From contig CAZMZF010000005.1 of NCBI GenBank assembly GCA_964570765.1, forward strand, positions 1-64,000: 64,000 bases of DNA, in the 5' to 3' direction. A program made the translations under genes and the position numbers. Source of the DNA: CAZMZF01 sp964570765 (GTDB lineage Bacteria; Zixibacteria; MSB-5A5; RBG-16-43-9). This document shows, in pieces, positions 25,586 to 35,204 of the stretch. The notes under the pieces were generated by a model. It saw nothing but the letters and a program-made list of their open reading frames with translations. It did no database searches and was not told the origin of the DNA. The first letter of the stretch is position 1. Every line of letters starts with the position of its first letter.

Positions 25586-27445
25586 GTGAAACTTTATTTA
25601 AGGCTATTAGGGTTCTTAAAACCACACCTGAAACCTCTTATAGGTGCTATCCTGTTTATGATTCTCTTTGCCGGGATGAGTGGCTTTTCTCTTACTATGA
25701 TCGTTCCATTTACCAAGATGATCTTCTATGAGAAAAGTTCAGCTCCTTCAGATTCAGTAGCAAACTTGGAGACAAAAAGTTCCCAGAAAGAAGAAAGTCT
25801 GGTGGTTTTAGTTCCTGGAAAAGTTAAAGAAAAATTTGATTCCTGGCTTAAAGGAAAAGATAAATTCGACAGCCTTAAGCGGTTATGTGTCTTCATCTTA
25901 ATTGTATTTCTCTTAAAGAATATTTTCTGGTATTTAGAGACCTATTTAATGATAATTATCCAGGAAGGAGTGGTGAAAGACCTGAGGGATAAACTCTATT
26001 CTCATTATCACCTTCTACCTTTAGAATATTTTCATGGAAAGAAGACCGGGGTGTTAATCTCCAGAGTAACTAATGATGTTAACTTAGTTAAATCCGCGGT
26101 TTCTTCTGGATTCACCGGAGGGTTACATCAACTCTTTTTAGTGATAGTCTATCTTTTCCTGGTAATCTGGGCAAGCTGGAAATTGACTTTAATTGCCCTG
26201 CTTCTTTTTCCGCCCAGTATCCTTATAATCACTCAGATAGGAAAGAAACTGCGCTCCCGAAGCGTTTTATCCCAGCAGAAGATGGGAAACATAACCTCGA
26301 TTTTGCAGGAGACCGTCTCCGGGATTAAAGTGGTCAAGGCTTTTGCTATGGAGGGATTTGAGCTGAAAAAGTTTTATAATTATACCCGGGATTATTTCAA
26401 AGCTATGGTGCGTTTGACTAGAATCGGCTTTTTAGCTCCACCCTTGACAGAGCTTTTAGGAGTCGTAGCCGGGGTTTTGATCCTCTGGTTCGGGGGAAGA
26501 AGTATCTTAGCTGGTGGAGGGCTTACTCCGGACCGGTTCTTTCTCTTTCTAATAGCGATGTTTTCTTTAATGCAGCCTTTGAAAATATTGAGCCATGTGA
26601 ACATTGATATCCAGCAGGGATTAGCGGCCGCCACAAGGATTTTTGAGGTTCTGGATACCCAGCCAAAAATAAAAAGCCCGGTTGATGGTAAAAAGCTCGA
26701 AGGCTTAAACGAAGGAGTTAGATTTAAAAAGGTTTCATTCAGATATGACAGCAAGAAGATTGCTTTAGATAAAATCGATCTGGAGGTGAAAGCCGGAGAA
26801 ATAGTTGCACTGGTGGGTCCTTCTGGTGCAGGTAAATCGACTTTAGTAGATTTACTTCCTCGTTTCTATGACCCGACTGAAGGTGTTATAGAAGTTGATG
26901 GAATAGATTTAAGAGATATAGATTTGAATTCTCTGCGTAACCTGATGGGGATAGTTACTCAGGAGACCATACTTTTTAATGATACCATCTGGAATAATAT
27001 CGCCTACGGCGATGAAAAAGCTGAACTGGAGAAAGTAGAGGAAGCAGTTAAAATGGCTAATGCTTATGATTTCATTCAGAATATTCCGGAGAGATACCAG
27101 ACCATAATAGGGGATAGGGGGGTTAAGCTTTCTGGAGGAGAAAGGCAGAGAATAGCCATTGCCCGGGCTTTATATAAGAATCCTTCTATTTTAATCTTTG
27201 ACGAAGCCACTTCTGCCTTAGATTCGGAATCTGAGCTTTTAGTGCAGGAGGCAATCGATCGTCTGATGAAGAACCGCACAACTTTTGTGATTGCCCATCG
27301 CCTTTCCACTATTCAAAATGCAGATAAAATTGTGGTTATAGATGAAGGAAGGATAGTTCAGACAGGAAAACATAAGGAACTAATTGAAGAAAAGGGGTTA
27401 TATAAGAAGCTTTATGAGATGCAATTTAAATACAATACCAGATGA
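25586..27445 (+). CDS. MsbA-like lipid/LPS exporter, ABC half-transporter
   Basis: The 619-residue protein has an N-terminal six-helix membrane domain (about 15-335, with a hydrophilic loop of about 60 residues after the first helix) and a C-terminal ATPase: Walker A GPSGAGKST, signature LSGGERQRIAIARAL, Walker B ILIFDEATSALDSESE and the H-loop IAHRLST. This is the MsbA/lipid flippase type. It sits inside a glycosyltransferase cluster, which supports lipid A-core export. The GTG start follows AAGGAAG. A drug exporter cannot be excluded by sequence alone. Confidence 0.88.
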   Translation: MKLYLRLLGFLKPHLKPLIGAILFMILFAGMSGFSLTMIVPFTKMIFYEKSSAPSDSVANLETKSSQKEESLVVLVPGKVKEKFDSWLKGKDKFDSLKRLCVFILIVFLLKNIFWYLETYLMIIIQEGVVKDLRDKLYSHYHLLPLEYFHGKKTGVLISRVTNDVNLVKSAVSSGFTGGLHQLFLVIVYLFLVIWASWKLTLIALLLFPPSILIITQIGKKLRSRSVLSQQKMGNITSILQETVSGIKVVKAFAMEGFELKKFYNYTRDYFKAMVRLTRIGFLAPPLTELLGVVAGVLILWFGGRSILAGGGLTPDRFFLFLIAMFSLMQPLKILSHVNIDIQQGLAAATRIFEVLDTQPKIKSPVDGKKLEGLNEGVRFKKVSFRYDSKKIALDKIDLEVKAGEIVALVGPSGAGKSTLVDLLPRFYDPTEGVIEVDGIDLRDIDLNSLRNLMGIVTQETILFNDTIWNNIAYGDEKAELEKVEEAVKMANAYDFIQNIPERYQTIIGDRGVKLSGGERQRIAIARALYKNPSILIFDEATSALDSESELLVQEAIDRLMKNRTTFVIAHRLSTIQNADKIVVIDEGRIVQTGKHKELIEEKGLYKKLYEMQFKYNTR

Positions 27446-27740
27446 CGAATATCGAATGACGAATAACGGAGAAAAGAAAATAAAAAATGGAAGAAGGAAG
27501 AAGAAAAAAAGATATGACGGATAGCGGATGATGGATCAAAGATGTAGCGTCGGGCTTTACGCCCGACGAAACAAAAATTGTGATTGATGAAAAAAATATA
27601 ACGTCTAAGAATACCTCACCCTGACCCTCTCCTAAAGGAGAGGGGGAAAAACAAAACGTCAGAAGAAAGTAAAAAGAGAAAAAAATGGAAGGCTAAAGTC
27701 TCAAGACCTTGACGGCCTTCTGCTACATAAAAGAGAAAGA
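27446..27740. repeat. Intergenic repeats before the GT4 gene
   Basis: Start: AT-rich GACGAATATCGAATGACGAATAACGG near-repeats. Then GTAGCGTCGGGC-TTTAC-GCCCGACG (27544-27568), ACCTCACCCTGACCCTCTCCTAAAGGAGAGGG (27614-27645) and GGAAGGCTAAAGTC...GACGGCCTTCTGCTACATAA (27687-27729). No gene is seen. Confidence 0.7.
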
Positions 27741-28865
27741 ATGAAAAAAACTCTGAACATATTACAATTGGTTAATGTCAGATGGTATAATGCCTGTGCG
27801 CATTATGCGGTGGCTCTTTCTTCTGGTTTAAAAAAAAGAGGTCATCAGGTGATCTTAGCTGGAGATAGAGATTCTCCACCTCTACAGGTCGCAGAGAAGA
27901 TGGGGCTGGAAGTTTTTCCAGACCTGTATCTTTCTTATCAAAATCCGGGCAGGTTTTTTTATAACCTCAAAAGGTTAAAGGATCTTATAGAGCAAAAAAA
28001 TATTGATCTGGTTAATGCTCACCAGGGAGAAGGGCATCTATATGCTGGCTTGCTCAAAAAGTTGTGCAAAAAAAAATATATTCTGATCCGCACCCGAGGG
28101 GATCACAGGATGCCTAAAGATAATCTTTTTAATCGATGGCTGAATGAAAGATGGACGGATGGGGTAATTACGACTGCAGAAGTATTATATAGAAGCTATT
28201 CGGAAAATTTTAGTCTGGACGAGAATAGATTAATAAATATTCCCCTGGGAATTGATCCGGATTACTTTGTTCCGATGGGGAAAGATTCAGAGCTTAAAAA
28301 ATCCTTAGGCATCTCTAACGATGAACTTGTGGTCGGGATTTTAGGCAGGCTTTCCCCGGTAAAAGGGCATAGATATTTTATTCAAGCGGCTGGAGAAGTG
28401 TTGAAGAGTTATCAACCGGTTAAATTCTTGATCGCAGGAGAAGATGCTCAGGTGAAATCTTACCGCTTGAAAGAATTGGTTCATAATATGGGGATTTCAG
28501 ACAAATTTATTTTCACAGGTAAGGTTGAAGACCCAAGGAAAATAATCTCCCTTCTGGATATTGGAGTGGTTGCCTCAATTGGCTCGGAAACTGTTTGCCG
28601 GGTGGCTTTAGAATATATGGCATCGGGTAAACCAGTGGTGGGGACTGATATTAATGGGATACCTGAAGTCGTAAAGGACGGAATAAATGGATTGATTGTT
28701 AAACCAAAAAATAGTCAGAATATGGCACAGGCGATTTTAGAATTGCTTAATGATAAAAGTCAAAGGGGAAGTTTTGGGAAGGCGTCAAGGGTTTTGGTGG
28801 AAAACGAGTTTTCCTTGGATGGTTTTGCTCGCAAGGCCGAAGAGTTCTATCTCAAATATTTTTAA
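27741..28865 (+). CDS. Glycosyltransferase family 4
   Basis: The 374-residue GT-B enzyme has an N-terminal acceptor domain (NILQLVNVRWYNACAHYAVAL, HQVILAGD) and a C-terminal nucleotide-sugar domain with VGILGRLSPVKGHRYFIQAA, FIFTGKVEDP and EYMASGKPVVGTDINGIPEVV (the E-x7-E region: ETVCRVALE). It probably adds a hexose to LPS or capsule. It is followed 15 bases later by a GT2 gene, which suggests co-transcription. Confidence 0.88.
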   Translation: MKKTLNILQLVNVRWYNACAHYAVALSSGLKKRGHQVILAGDRDSPPLQVAEKMGLEVFPDLYLSYQNPGRFFYNLKRLKDLIEQKNIDLVNAHQGEGHLYAGLLKKLCKKKYILIRTRGDHRMPKDNLFNRWLNERWTDGVITTAEVLYRSYSENFSLDENRLINIPLGIDPDYFVPMGKDSELKKSLGISNDELVVGILGRLSPVKGHRYFIQAAGEVLKSYQPVKFLIAGEDAQVKSYRLKELVHNMGISDKFIFTGKVEDPRKIISLLDIGVVASIGSETVCRVALEYMASGKPVVGTDINGIPEVVKDGINGLIVKPKNSQNMAQAILELLNDKSQRGSFGKASRVLVENEFSLDGFARKAEEFYLKYF

Positions 28866-28880
28866 AAGGATTTTATAATT

Positions 28881-29639
28881 ATGGCTAAAATCTCTGCAGT
28901 AGTTATCACCTATAATGAAGAGAAAAATATCCAACGATGTCTGGAAAGCCTTAAATTTGCAGATGAGATCGTGGTGGTCGATTCGGAAAGCAAAGACAAA
29001 ACCGTATCCATTGCCAGAGAGTACACTGAGAAGATTTTTATTCAGAAATGGCCGGGGTTTGCAAGACAGAGAAAGTTTGCCTGCAAACTGGTTTCTTCTG
29101 AATGGGTTTTAAATATTGATGCAGATGAAGTGGTTACACCGGAATTAGCTCAGGAGATTAGAAGGAAGATAGATATTTTTCCTGAAATCGATGGATACTG
29201 GATAAGGAGACGCTCCAAATTTTTGGGCAGATGGATAGAACATGCCTGGGATTCAGATTGGGTTTTAAGACTTTTCAGAAAAGAAAAAGCAATTTTAGAA
29301 GAAAAAAAGGTGCATGAAGGTGTGAGCATAAAAGGGGAAACAAGTAGATTAAAAGGAAAGATCGAACATTATCCCTTTGAAAATCTGAGTCATAATTTAA
29401 AAAAGTTGGATACTTATACCACCCTTTCTGCATTCGAGATGGAGAAGAAAGGGAAAGCAGGTATTTTAATGAAACTATTATTTTCACCCGTCTTAGGGTT
29501 TTTTAAATTTTATGTTATAAAACAAGGGTTCAGAGATGGTATTCCAGGATTGATTTTGAGCATTATTCACTCTTTTTATATCTTCTCCAAATATGCTAAA
29601 TACTGGGAGATGAAGAATATAAAAACGGGAAACGAATAA
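28881..29639 (+). CDS. Glycosyltransferase family 2, WaaE/KdtX-like
   Basis: The 252-residue GT-A protein begins with ISAVVITYNEEKNIQRCLES and carries ADEIVVVDSESKDKT, then NIDADEVV (the DxD-like metal motif) and WVLRLFRKEKA. This matches the LPS core beta-1,4-glucosyltransferase WaaE/KdtX group. A hydrophobic C-terminal segment (about 195-235) may bind the membrane. It directly follows the GT4 gene. Confidence 0.88.
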   Translation: MAKISAVVITYNEEKNIQRCLESLKFADEIVVVDSESKDKTVSIAREYTEKIFIQKWPGFARQRKFACKLVSSEWVLNIDADEVVTPELAQEIRRKIDIFPEIDGYWIRRRSKFLGRWIEHAWDSDWVLRLFRKEKAILEEKKVHEGVSIKGETSRLKGKIEHYPFENLSHNLKKLDTYTTLSAFEMEKKGKAGILMKLLFSPVLGFFKFYVIKQGFRDGIPGLILSIIHSFYIFSKYAKYWEMKNIKTGNE

Positions 29640-29758
29640 AAGCAGGTAGCTTGGAGCAAGTAGCTGGTAGCAAATAGGAAAATAAAAAAGATGGTTCAAG
29701 GGAAAAAAAGAAAAGGTAAGAAGTGAGATGTAAGACGTAAAAAAGGCGTATAGAGTAA
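29640..29758. other. Short low-complexity gap with GTAGC repeats
   Basis: A purine-rich stretch with GCAGGTAGCTTGGAGCAAGTAGCTGGTAGC near 29641-29670, similar to the GTAGCATGTAACATGTAGC stretch at 16577-16597. No gene is seen. Confidence 0.4.
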
Positions 29759-30724
29759 ATGAATTCGATGGACCTTTCGGTGATTATAGTTAATTTCAAT
29801 ACTGCTTCTCTTTTAAAAGAATGTCTTAATTCAGTAGAAGAGAATAGAGGAAATCTTAAGCTTGAGATTTTAGTGGTCGATAATAATTCAAGGGATCAAA
29901 GCGTGGAGATGATTAAAAAAGATTTTCCACAGGTTAAGCTTATTGTCGATTCTGAAAATGTCGGTTTTGCTCGAGGGGTAAATCTTGGATTAGCTCTGGC
30001 AAAAGGTAGATATTTTCTTCTCCTGAATCCAGATGTGAAAGTATTAGCCGGTGTTTTGAAGGGTATGATCGAGTTTATGGATCAGAATAAAGATGCAGGA
30101 TTGGCAGGAGTTCAGCTCTTAAATTCAGATGGGACCAAACAGAACTCCATGGCTAATTTCCCCAGTTTAACTCAAGAGTTACTCAATAAATCTCTTTTAA
30201 GAACCCTTTTCCCCAAGAGATATCCCAGTAAATATCAGGAGTATAAATCTCCGATAGAGGTAGATTCAGTAATCGGTGCCTGTATGATTGTTCGTCCAGA
30301 AGCGGTTAAAGAAGTAGGAGATTTAGATTCAAATTATTTTCTTTTCTTAGAGGAAACAGACTGGTGTTTTCAAATGAAAAAAAAGGGCTGGAAGATATTT
30401 CATCTTCCTCAATTTAAAGTTTTGCATAAGCAGGGGCAAAGCTTGCTTGGTTTTAAATCTAAAGGCAGGATAGAATATTACCGTAGTTATTACAGATTTT
30501 TCAAAAAGAATTATAATCAACTTAGTTACATTATCTTGCGAGTTATTCATTTTATTAAGACTATGATTAATATAGGGTTAAATTTGACAGCTTCAATCTT
30601 AACTTTAGGGCTAAAAAAAGGATATAGGGAAAAGTTTCTAATCTATTCTCATCTTTTCCTCTGGCAGATTTTAGGTTGTCCAGGTCGAGACATAGAAAAA
30701 TATGGCTCGTTTTTCAAAATATAA
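29759..30724 (+). CDS. Glycosyltransferase family 2, rhamnosyltransferase-like
   Basis: The 321-residue GT-A enzyme begins MDLSVIIVNFNTASLLKECL and has EILVVDNNSRDQSVEM, RYFLLLNPDVKV (metal site) and SVIGACMIVRPEAV...FLFLEETDWCFQMKKKGWKIF, typical of the WbbL-like rhamnosyltransferase group. A C-terminal membrane-associated helix lies near 255-285. It is the last gene of the LPS/polysaccharide cluster. The in-frame ATG at 29768 is an equally good start. Confidence 0.87.
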   Translation: MNSMDLSVIIVNFNTASLLKECLNSVEENRGNLKLEILVVDNNSRDQSVEMIKKDFPQVKLIVDSENVGFARGVNLGLALAKGRYFLLLNPDVKVLAGVLKGMIEFMDQNKDAGLAGVQLLNSDGTKQNSMANFPSLTQELLNKSLLRTLFPKRYPSKYQEYKSPIEVDSVIGACMIVRPEAVKEVGDLDSNYFLFLEETDWCFQMKKKGWKIFHLPQFKVLHKQGQSLLGFKSKGRIEYYRSYYRFFKKNYNQLSYIILRVIHFIKTMINIGLNLTASILTLGLKKGYREKFLIYSHLFLWQILGCPGRDIEKYGSFFKI

Positions 30725-30781
30725 ATTTGTCTTCTTGTAGAAGAAAAATCGTCTAAATATATGGAAAGATAAGGTTAAAAG

Positions 30782-32935
30782 ATGAACTTAGCTGAATTTG
30801 TAATAAAGATTGAGTCCTTTAATGCTAATGTGGATATTCCTCTTTTAAGGAAAGCCTATGAGTTCTCAGATAAAGCCCACAAAGGACAGTTCCGGGAATC
30901 GGGTGACCCTTATATACAGCATTGCCTGGAAGTCGCCTTTATCTTAGCTGAACAGCATTTAGATACAGATACGATTGCTGCGGGGATGATCCATGATGTT
31001 ATCGAGGAAACCGACATTAAGCTGGAAGAGATTGAAAAAGAGTTTGGGGATGAGATTGCCAAACTGGTAGATGGAGTAACAAAAATAGGTGAGATTAAAT
31101 TTGAAAGCGCAGAAGAGGAGCAGGCGGAATATTACCGCAAGATGCTTTTATCTATGGCTAAGGATATCCGGGTGATAATCATAAAATTGGCTGACAGATT
31201 ACACAATATGCGAACCCTGGAGGCTTTGCCCAGGGAGAAACAATTGAGGATTGCGCAGGAAACCAAAGAAGTCTATGCCCCTTTAGCTCATCGTTTCGGG
31301 ATGGCAATGGTTAAAACTGAATTAGAAGACCTTTCTTTTAAATTTTTAGAGCCAGAAGCATATAAAGATCTTCTGAAAGCTATTAATGAGAAGAAAGAAG
31401 AACGGGAAGAATATATCCAGGAGGTGGTAAAACCTCTAGTAAATGAGCTGGAGAAATCCGGAATAAAATCTGAGATTACGGGCAGGGCTAAACATTTATC
31501 CAGCATCTCTCATAAATTAAAAGACCGGAATAAACCACTTGAGGAGATCTACGACCTTTTTGCTATCCGGGCTATGGTTGATACAGTAGGAGAGTGCTAT
31601 CAGGCATTGGGAATAATTCATAGTTTGTGGACTCCAGTGGCAGAGAGGTTCAGGGACTATATCGCTACACCCAAAAGGAATATGTATCAATCCCTGCATA
31701 CCACGGTGATTGGTCCTAGGGGGAGGATGGTAGAGATCCAGATAAGGACTCATCAAATGCACCGCACTGCAGAGTATGGTATTGCCGCTCACTGGCTCTA
31801 TAAAGAAGGGAAAAAAGAGTTGGATGAAACGGACAAACAGATGATCTGGCTAAGAGAAGTTTTAGAGTGGCAGAGGGAACTTTCTACTCCCTCGGAATTC
31901 TTAGAATATTTAAAGATTGACCTGTTCCAGGATGATGTTTTCGTTTTCACTCCAAAGGGTGAGTTGAAGCAGTTACCCAAAGGGTCCACTCCGCTTGATT
32001 TTGCCTTTGCAGTTCATTCAGATATTGGCCAACGCTGCACCGGTGCAAAGGTGAATGATAAAATGGTTCCTTTGAATACCATCCTTTCGAGTGGTGATAG
32101 GGTGGAGATAATTACCTCCGTTCATCAAGTTCCGACAACTGATTGGCTGAAGATCGTTAAGACTACTAAAGCCCGGAGTAAGATAAGACACTTTCTCAAA
32201 CTGAAGGAGTATGAGGAGAGCTTAAATTTAGGGAAAGAGCTTCTGGAAAAGGAATTCAGGAGACATCATCAAAAAATGATGGGGGAACACGAGCTTACGG
32301 ATTTAGCCATGAGGTTTAACTTATCCTCATCGGAGGAACTTCTCTCCGCCCTGGGTAAAGGGAGTCTTTCTATAAGACATGTATTATCTGAGATATTACC
32401 GGAGGAGCCTCCTTCAAAAGTGAAGGAAGGTATTATCCAGAAGTTCGTGGAGAAAGCCAGAGGAAAGAGCGGTATAAAAATTCAGGGTTTGGGAAATCTG
32501 ATGTTCAGATTTGCTCAATGCTGTCAGCCTGTGCCGGGTGAGAGAATCGTTGGGTTCGTTACCAGAGGCAGAGGAGTTTCGGTTCACCGGGCTGACTGCT
32601 TTAATGCCCTGCAGATGATGGTAGATAGCGACAGAAAGGTGGAGGTGGAATGGGATGTGGATAAAAATCAATCTTTTATGGTGAGGTTAGAAATATTAGT
32701 TGAGGATAGAAAAAACATGTTAAGGGATATAACCGAGGTTATTGCAGATGCAGACACCAACGTGCGCGGTGCGGAGATAAAACCAGGACAGGCGGCTACA
32801 GTGGGGAGTTTTGTCATAGAAGTTAAAAATTTAAGACACTTAAACCGGACGATCAAAAGGATAAGAAGAGTTAAAGGAGTGATCGAAGTGGAAAGAGCTA
32901 AGGGGATTGAATTAGAAGAAGGACAAAAAGGATGA
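30782..32935 (+). CDS. RelA/SpoT bifunctional (p)ppGpp synthetase/hydrolase
   Basis: The 717-residue long RSH protein has an HD hydrolase domain (about 40-195; HCLEVAFILAEQHL, MIHDVIEETD), a synthetase domain (about 235-350; EEIYDLFAIRAMV, RDYIATPKRNMYQSLHT, EIQIRTHQMHRTAEYGIAAHW), TGS (about 385-445; VFTPKGELKQLPKGSTPLDFA) and a C-terminal ACT domain (about 640-710). Both catalytic sites look intact, so it probably makes and degrades the stringent-response alarmone. The pgeF start overlaps its stop (ATGA). Confidence 0.95.
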   Translation: MNLAEFVIKIESFNANVDIPLLRKAYEFSDKAHKGQFRESGDPYIQHCLEVAFILAEQHLDTDTIAAGMIHDVIEETDIKLEEIEKEFGDEIAKLVDGVTKIGEIKFESAEEEQAEYYRKMLLSMAKDIRVIIIKLADRLHNMRTLEALPREKQLRIAQETKEVYAPLAHRFGMAMVKTELEDLSFKFLEPEAYKDLLKAINEKKEEREEYIQEVVKPLVNELEKSGIKSEITGRAKHLSSISHKLKDRNKPLEEIYDLFAIRAMVDTVGECYQALGIIHSLWTPVAERFRDYIATPKRNMYQSLHTTVIGPRGRMVEIQIRTHQMHRTAEYGIAAHWLYKEGKKELDETDKQMIWLREVLEWQRELSTPSEFLEYLKIDLFQDDVFVFTPKGELKQLPKGSTPLDFAFAVHSDIGQRCTGAKVNDKMVPLNTILSSGDRVEIITSVHQVPTTDWLKIVKTTKARSKIRHFLKLKEYEESLNLGKELLEKEFRRHHQKMMGEHELTDLAMRFNLSSSEELLSALGKGSLSIRHVLSEILPEEPPSKVKEGIIQKFVEKARGKSGIKIQGLGNLMFRFAQCCQPVPGERIVGFVTRGRGVSVHRADCFNALQMMVDSDRKVEVEWDVDKNQSFMVRLEILVEDRKNMLRDITEVIADADTNVRGAEIKPGQAATVGSFVIEVKNLRHLNRTIKRIRRVKGVIEVERAKGIELEEGQKG

Positions 32936-33744
32936 AGAGTATAACAGCAATTAGTGAAAAAATAGAGATAGAAGAAAATGAGGGGATAAATTATCTGAAG
33001 CTCGCTCATTTAGAAAAATCTGGATCTCTCAAAGCCGGGCTTATCTTAGGTCATAAAGACGGAACAAAGCTCAATCCTTCAGATATTCCAAGATTGATTT
33101 CTAAGGTCTCGGATATTTCAGTAGAAAATTTTAAAGTTGTAATACCCCGGCAGGTTCATCAAACTCAGATTCAAATTATTAAAGAAAAAGTAAATGAGAA
33201 GATTATAAAATTAGAGGGGGATGCTCTATTAACAGACCAAGAAAATCTCTTTTTGGTAGTTCAGGTGGCAGATTGTCTGCCGGTGTTTATAGTTGATCAC
33301 GAAAAAGGTTTGATAGGCTTAGCGCATATCGGATGGAGAGGTGCTCTTTCAGGTATGGCGGGGAGTTTTGTAAATGAAGCCTTTCAAATTTTTAATTCAA
33401 GACCTGAAGAGTTAAATTTAGTTTTCGGTCTTTCCATTGGAAGCTGTTGTTATAAAGTTTCCGATAGCCTGGCAGTTCTGGTAAATGATAAATATATAGT
33501 TCGACAAGCTCACTATCCTGAGCAGGGTCGAAGGATTGAGAAAAAAAGAGGTGAAAAATATTTGGATTTGAAAGGCTGGGTTAAAGATAGATTTTTGAAA
33601 TCAGGAGTTAAAGAAGGGAATATCTTATTGTCAAAATATTGTACCTTCTGTGGAGGCAAGATTTATCAGTCTTATAGAAGGGATAAAGAGAAAGCCGGCA
33701 GGATGGTGGCTTTTATCGGCAAGATTTCAAAGGGTAATCGATAA
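32932..33744 (+). CDS. pgeF: PgeF/YfiH family peptidoglycan editing factor (purine nucleoside-active multicopper-like fold)
   Basis: The 270-residue protein carries the zinc ligands of the family: His in PRQVHQTQ, Cys in QVADCLPV and His in GLAHIGWRG. GLSIGSCCYKVSD and the C-terminal CTFCGGKIYQSYRRDKEKAGR are also present. E. coli PgeF (YfiH) removes L-Ser-containing muropeptide precursors, while other members act on purine nucleosides. It is coupled to relA/spoT. Residues 190-201 (VRQAHYPEQGRR) are encoded by a palindromic repeat inserted in frame in a loop between two conserved blocks. Confidence 0.9.
   Translation: MKSITAISEKIEIEENEGINYLKLAHLEKSGSLKAGLILGHKDGTKLNPSDIPRLISKVSDISVENFKVVIPRQVHQTQIQIIKEKVNEKIIKLEGDALLTDQENLFLVVQVADCLPVFIVDHEKGLIGLAHIGWRGALSGMAGSFVNEAFQIFNSRPEELNLVFGLSIGSCCYKVSDSLAVLVNDKYIVRQAHYPEQGRRIEKKRGEKYLDLKGWVKDRFLKSGVKEGNILLSKYCTFCGGKIYQSYRRDKEKAGRMVAFIGKISKGNR
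33499..33534 (+). repeat. Palindromic repeat inserted in frame within pgeF
   Basis: A 36-base unit beginning GTTCGACAAGCTCAC and ending GAGCAGGGTCGAAGG has near-inverted ends (GTTCGAC.../...GTCGAA). The length is exactly 12 codons, so the reading frame is kept. The encoded peptide lies between the conserved SIGSCCYKVSD block and KYLDLKGWV, where relatives have a short variable loop. The call rests on inspection; no alignment was run. Confidence 0.65.
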
Positions 33745-34040
33745 GCCCGGACAGAATTGAGCTCCTGCCCGATAAGATTTTTATTAGGCGGGGGTACAAC
33801 CCCTACCCAAGCGGAGAGAACAGCCCTTGCTCTTTCCCTCTCCTGTAAGGAGAGGGTTAAAGTAAGGGAGGGGCTTGTTGAGCATAGCTAAATCCCGCCT
33901 TTGCGGGGTCCCCTCCCTGGATTTTTATTTGTTGAGACGCATGCGATGCGTCTCTACAATTCTTAAAAATAATTAAGGATTATTCTTTTAATTTCCGATA
34001 ATAATAAAAAAAAGGATGAAACTTTAAGAAAGGAGGAGGG
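33745..34040. repeat. Intergenic repeats between pgeF and a barrel gene
   Basis: Units: CCCGGACAGAATTGAGCTCCTGCCCGAT, GGCGGGGGTACAACCCCTACCC, TCCCTCTCCTGTAAGGAGAGGG, GGGAGGGGCTTGTTGAG...AATCCCGCCTTTGCGGGG...CCCCTCCC, and a copy of the GAGACGCAT/ATGCGTCTC palindrome with TACAAT (33934-33960). No gene is seen. Confidence 0.7.
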
Positions 34041-34643
34041 ATGAAAAAGATAGTAATTTTGCTCGGAGTCCTGATGCTTTGTTCATCTCCAGTTTATGCT
34101 ATCACCGGTGTGGGAGTTGGGGTCAGAGGAGGATTCGTTCAGAACTATGATAATCCAGGGCTGGATGAATCTTCACTTCCCGTGGATTTAAAAGAAATGC
34201 CGATGCTGGGCGCGCACGTGGTTTTCGGTTTTATTCCGGTAATCAATTTAGAGGGTTCGGCGGAGATGGCCTGGAAGAAAAAGGAGTTTTTGTTCGGGGA
34301 TACGGAGGCTGATTTTACAGTGAGGGATTTTTCTCTGGACGTAACGGCTAAATATAAATTTGAACTTATGCCGGTGATTAAACCTTATATTGGAGCAGGT
34401 CTGGGCTGGCACTGGCTTACCTATTCTACTTCACTGGATTCAGATATTGAAATCCTTTTACCAGTGGATGAGAATAGACTGGGTTATCATGGAGTAGGAG
34501 GGGTTTCCCTGAAATTCCCGGCAGTGCCTTTTGAGATTTTTGCGGAATACAGATATACTCATATTATGACTAAGCAAGAGGAGCTGGATACTAAAGGGAC
34601 TAATTATTCGACGATTTTAGGCGGAATAACTTTCGGGTTTTAA
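34041..34643 (+). CDS. Small outer-membrane beta-barrel protein (OmpW/OmpA-barrel-like)
   Basis: The 200-residue protein has a signal peptide (MKKIVILLGVLMLCSSPVYA) and about eight amphipathic strands, ending in LGGITFGF with a terminal Phe for BAM insertion. The GAGLGWHWLTYS and FAEYRYTHI strands resemble the 'outer membrane protein beta-barrel' family. A perfect AAGGAGGAGGG precedes the ATG. It stands alone between repeat blocks. Function unknown. Confidence 0.75.
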   Translation: MKKIVILLGVLMLCSSPVYAITGVGVGVRGGFVQNYDNPGLDESSLPVDLKEMPMLGAHVVFGFIPVINLEGSAEMAWKKKEFLFGDTEADFTVRDFSLDVTAKYKFELMPVIKPYIGAGLGWHWLTYSTSLDSDIEILLPVDENRLGYHGVGGVSLKFPAVPFEIFAEYRYTHIMTKQEELDTKGTNYSTILGGITFGF

Positions 34644-35150
34644 GAAAAGGTTTTTCGTAGGGCAACCCTTTTAGGGTTGCGTCATTTCGCATGGCTAAAA
34701 CCATGCCCTACGGTTTGACTCGTAACGCCCGACCTTTGCGTCGGGCGATTTATTTTTCGTCTGATCCTACGGATCTGTTCCCAGTACAGAAGTGGCGGCC
34801 GTTACGGTTTGTAGCGGAAACCTTCAGGTTTCCATCTTTATAAAATGGAAGGTTGAAGTCTCAAGACCTTGACGACCTTCCGCTACATAAGAATGGTAGA
34901 ACAGACATCTTGCCTGTTCTTCTTGTGCAAATGCATCTTGAGATCAGACAGGAATGTCTGACATACCGAGAAAACCTCACCTTTTCCCTCTCCTTTCCTA
35001 CCCTACGGGGGCTTGCTCCGGATCCGTTTCACGGAAGAAAAGAGAGGGGATAAGAGACGCATGCGATGCGTCTCTACATTTTTAAAGCGACCCTAAAAGA
35101 GCCGCACTACGTATAAAAAACCAATGCGTAAAAATAAATTCAAAAAATTC
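34644..35150. repeat. Densest repeat mosaic in the window
   Basis: In order: CGTAGGGCAACCCTTTTAGGGTTGCG; GCATGGCTAAAACCATGCCCTAC; a GCCCGACCTTTGCGTCGGGC hairpin; TAGCGGAAACCTTCAGGTTTCC; GGAAGGTTGAAGTC...GACGACCTTCCGCTAC; an AACAGACATCTTGCCTGTT hairpin and CAGACAGGAATGTCTGA; TCTCCTTTCCTACCC...GGATCCGTTTCACGGA...AGAGAGGGG; the GAGACGCAT palindrome (35054); and GCGACCCTAAAAGAGCCGCACTAC (35087-35110). A 66-codon open frame here (34853-35053) is repeat-derived. Confidence 0.75.
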
Positions 35151-35204
35151 CTTGAGTTTTTTTAAGGCTGGGATTAAATTACTGCATCCTTTTTTGGGTA
35201 AGAA

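Noticed and set aside
34853..35053. 66-codon open frame before the ferredoxin gene
   Set aside because: Made entirely of hairpin repeats.
34644..35150. CRISPR array
   Set aside because: Repeats are varied hairpins without regular spacing or unique spacers, and no cas genes are present.
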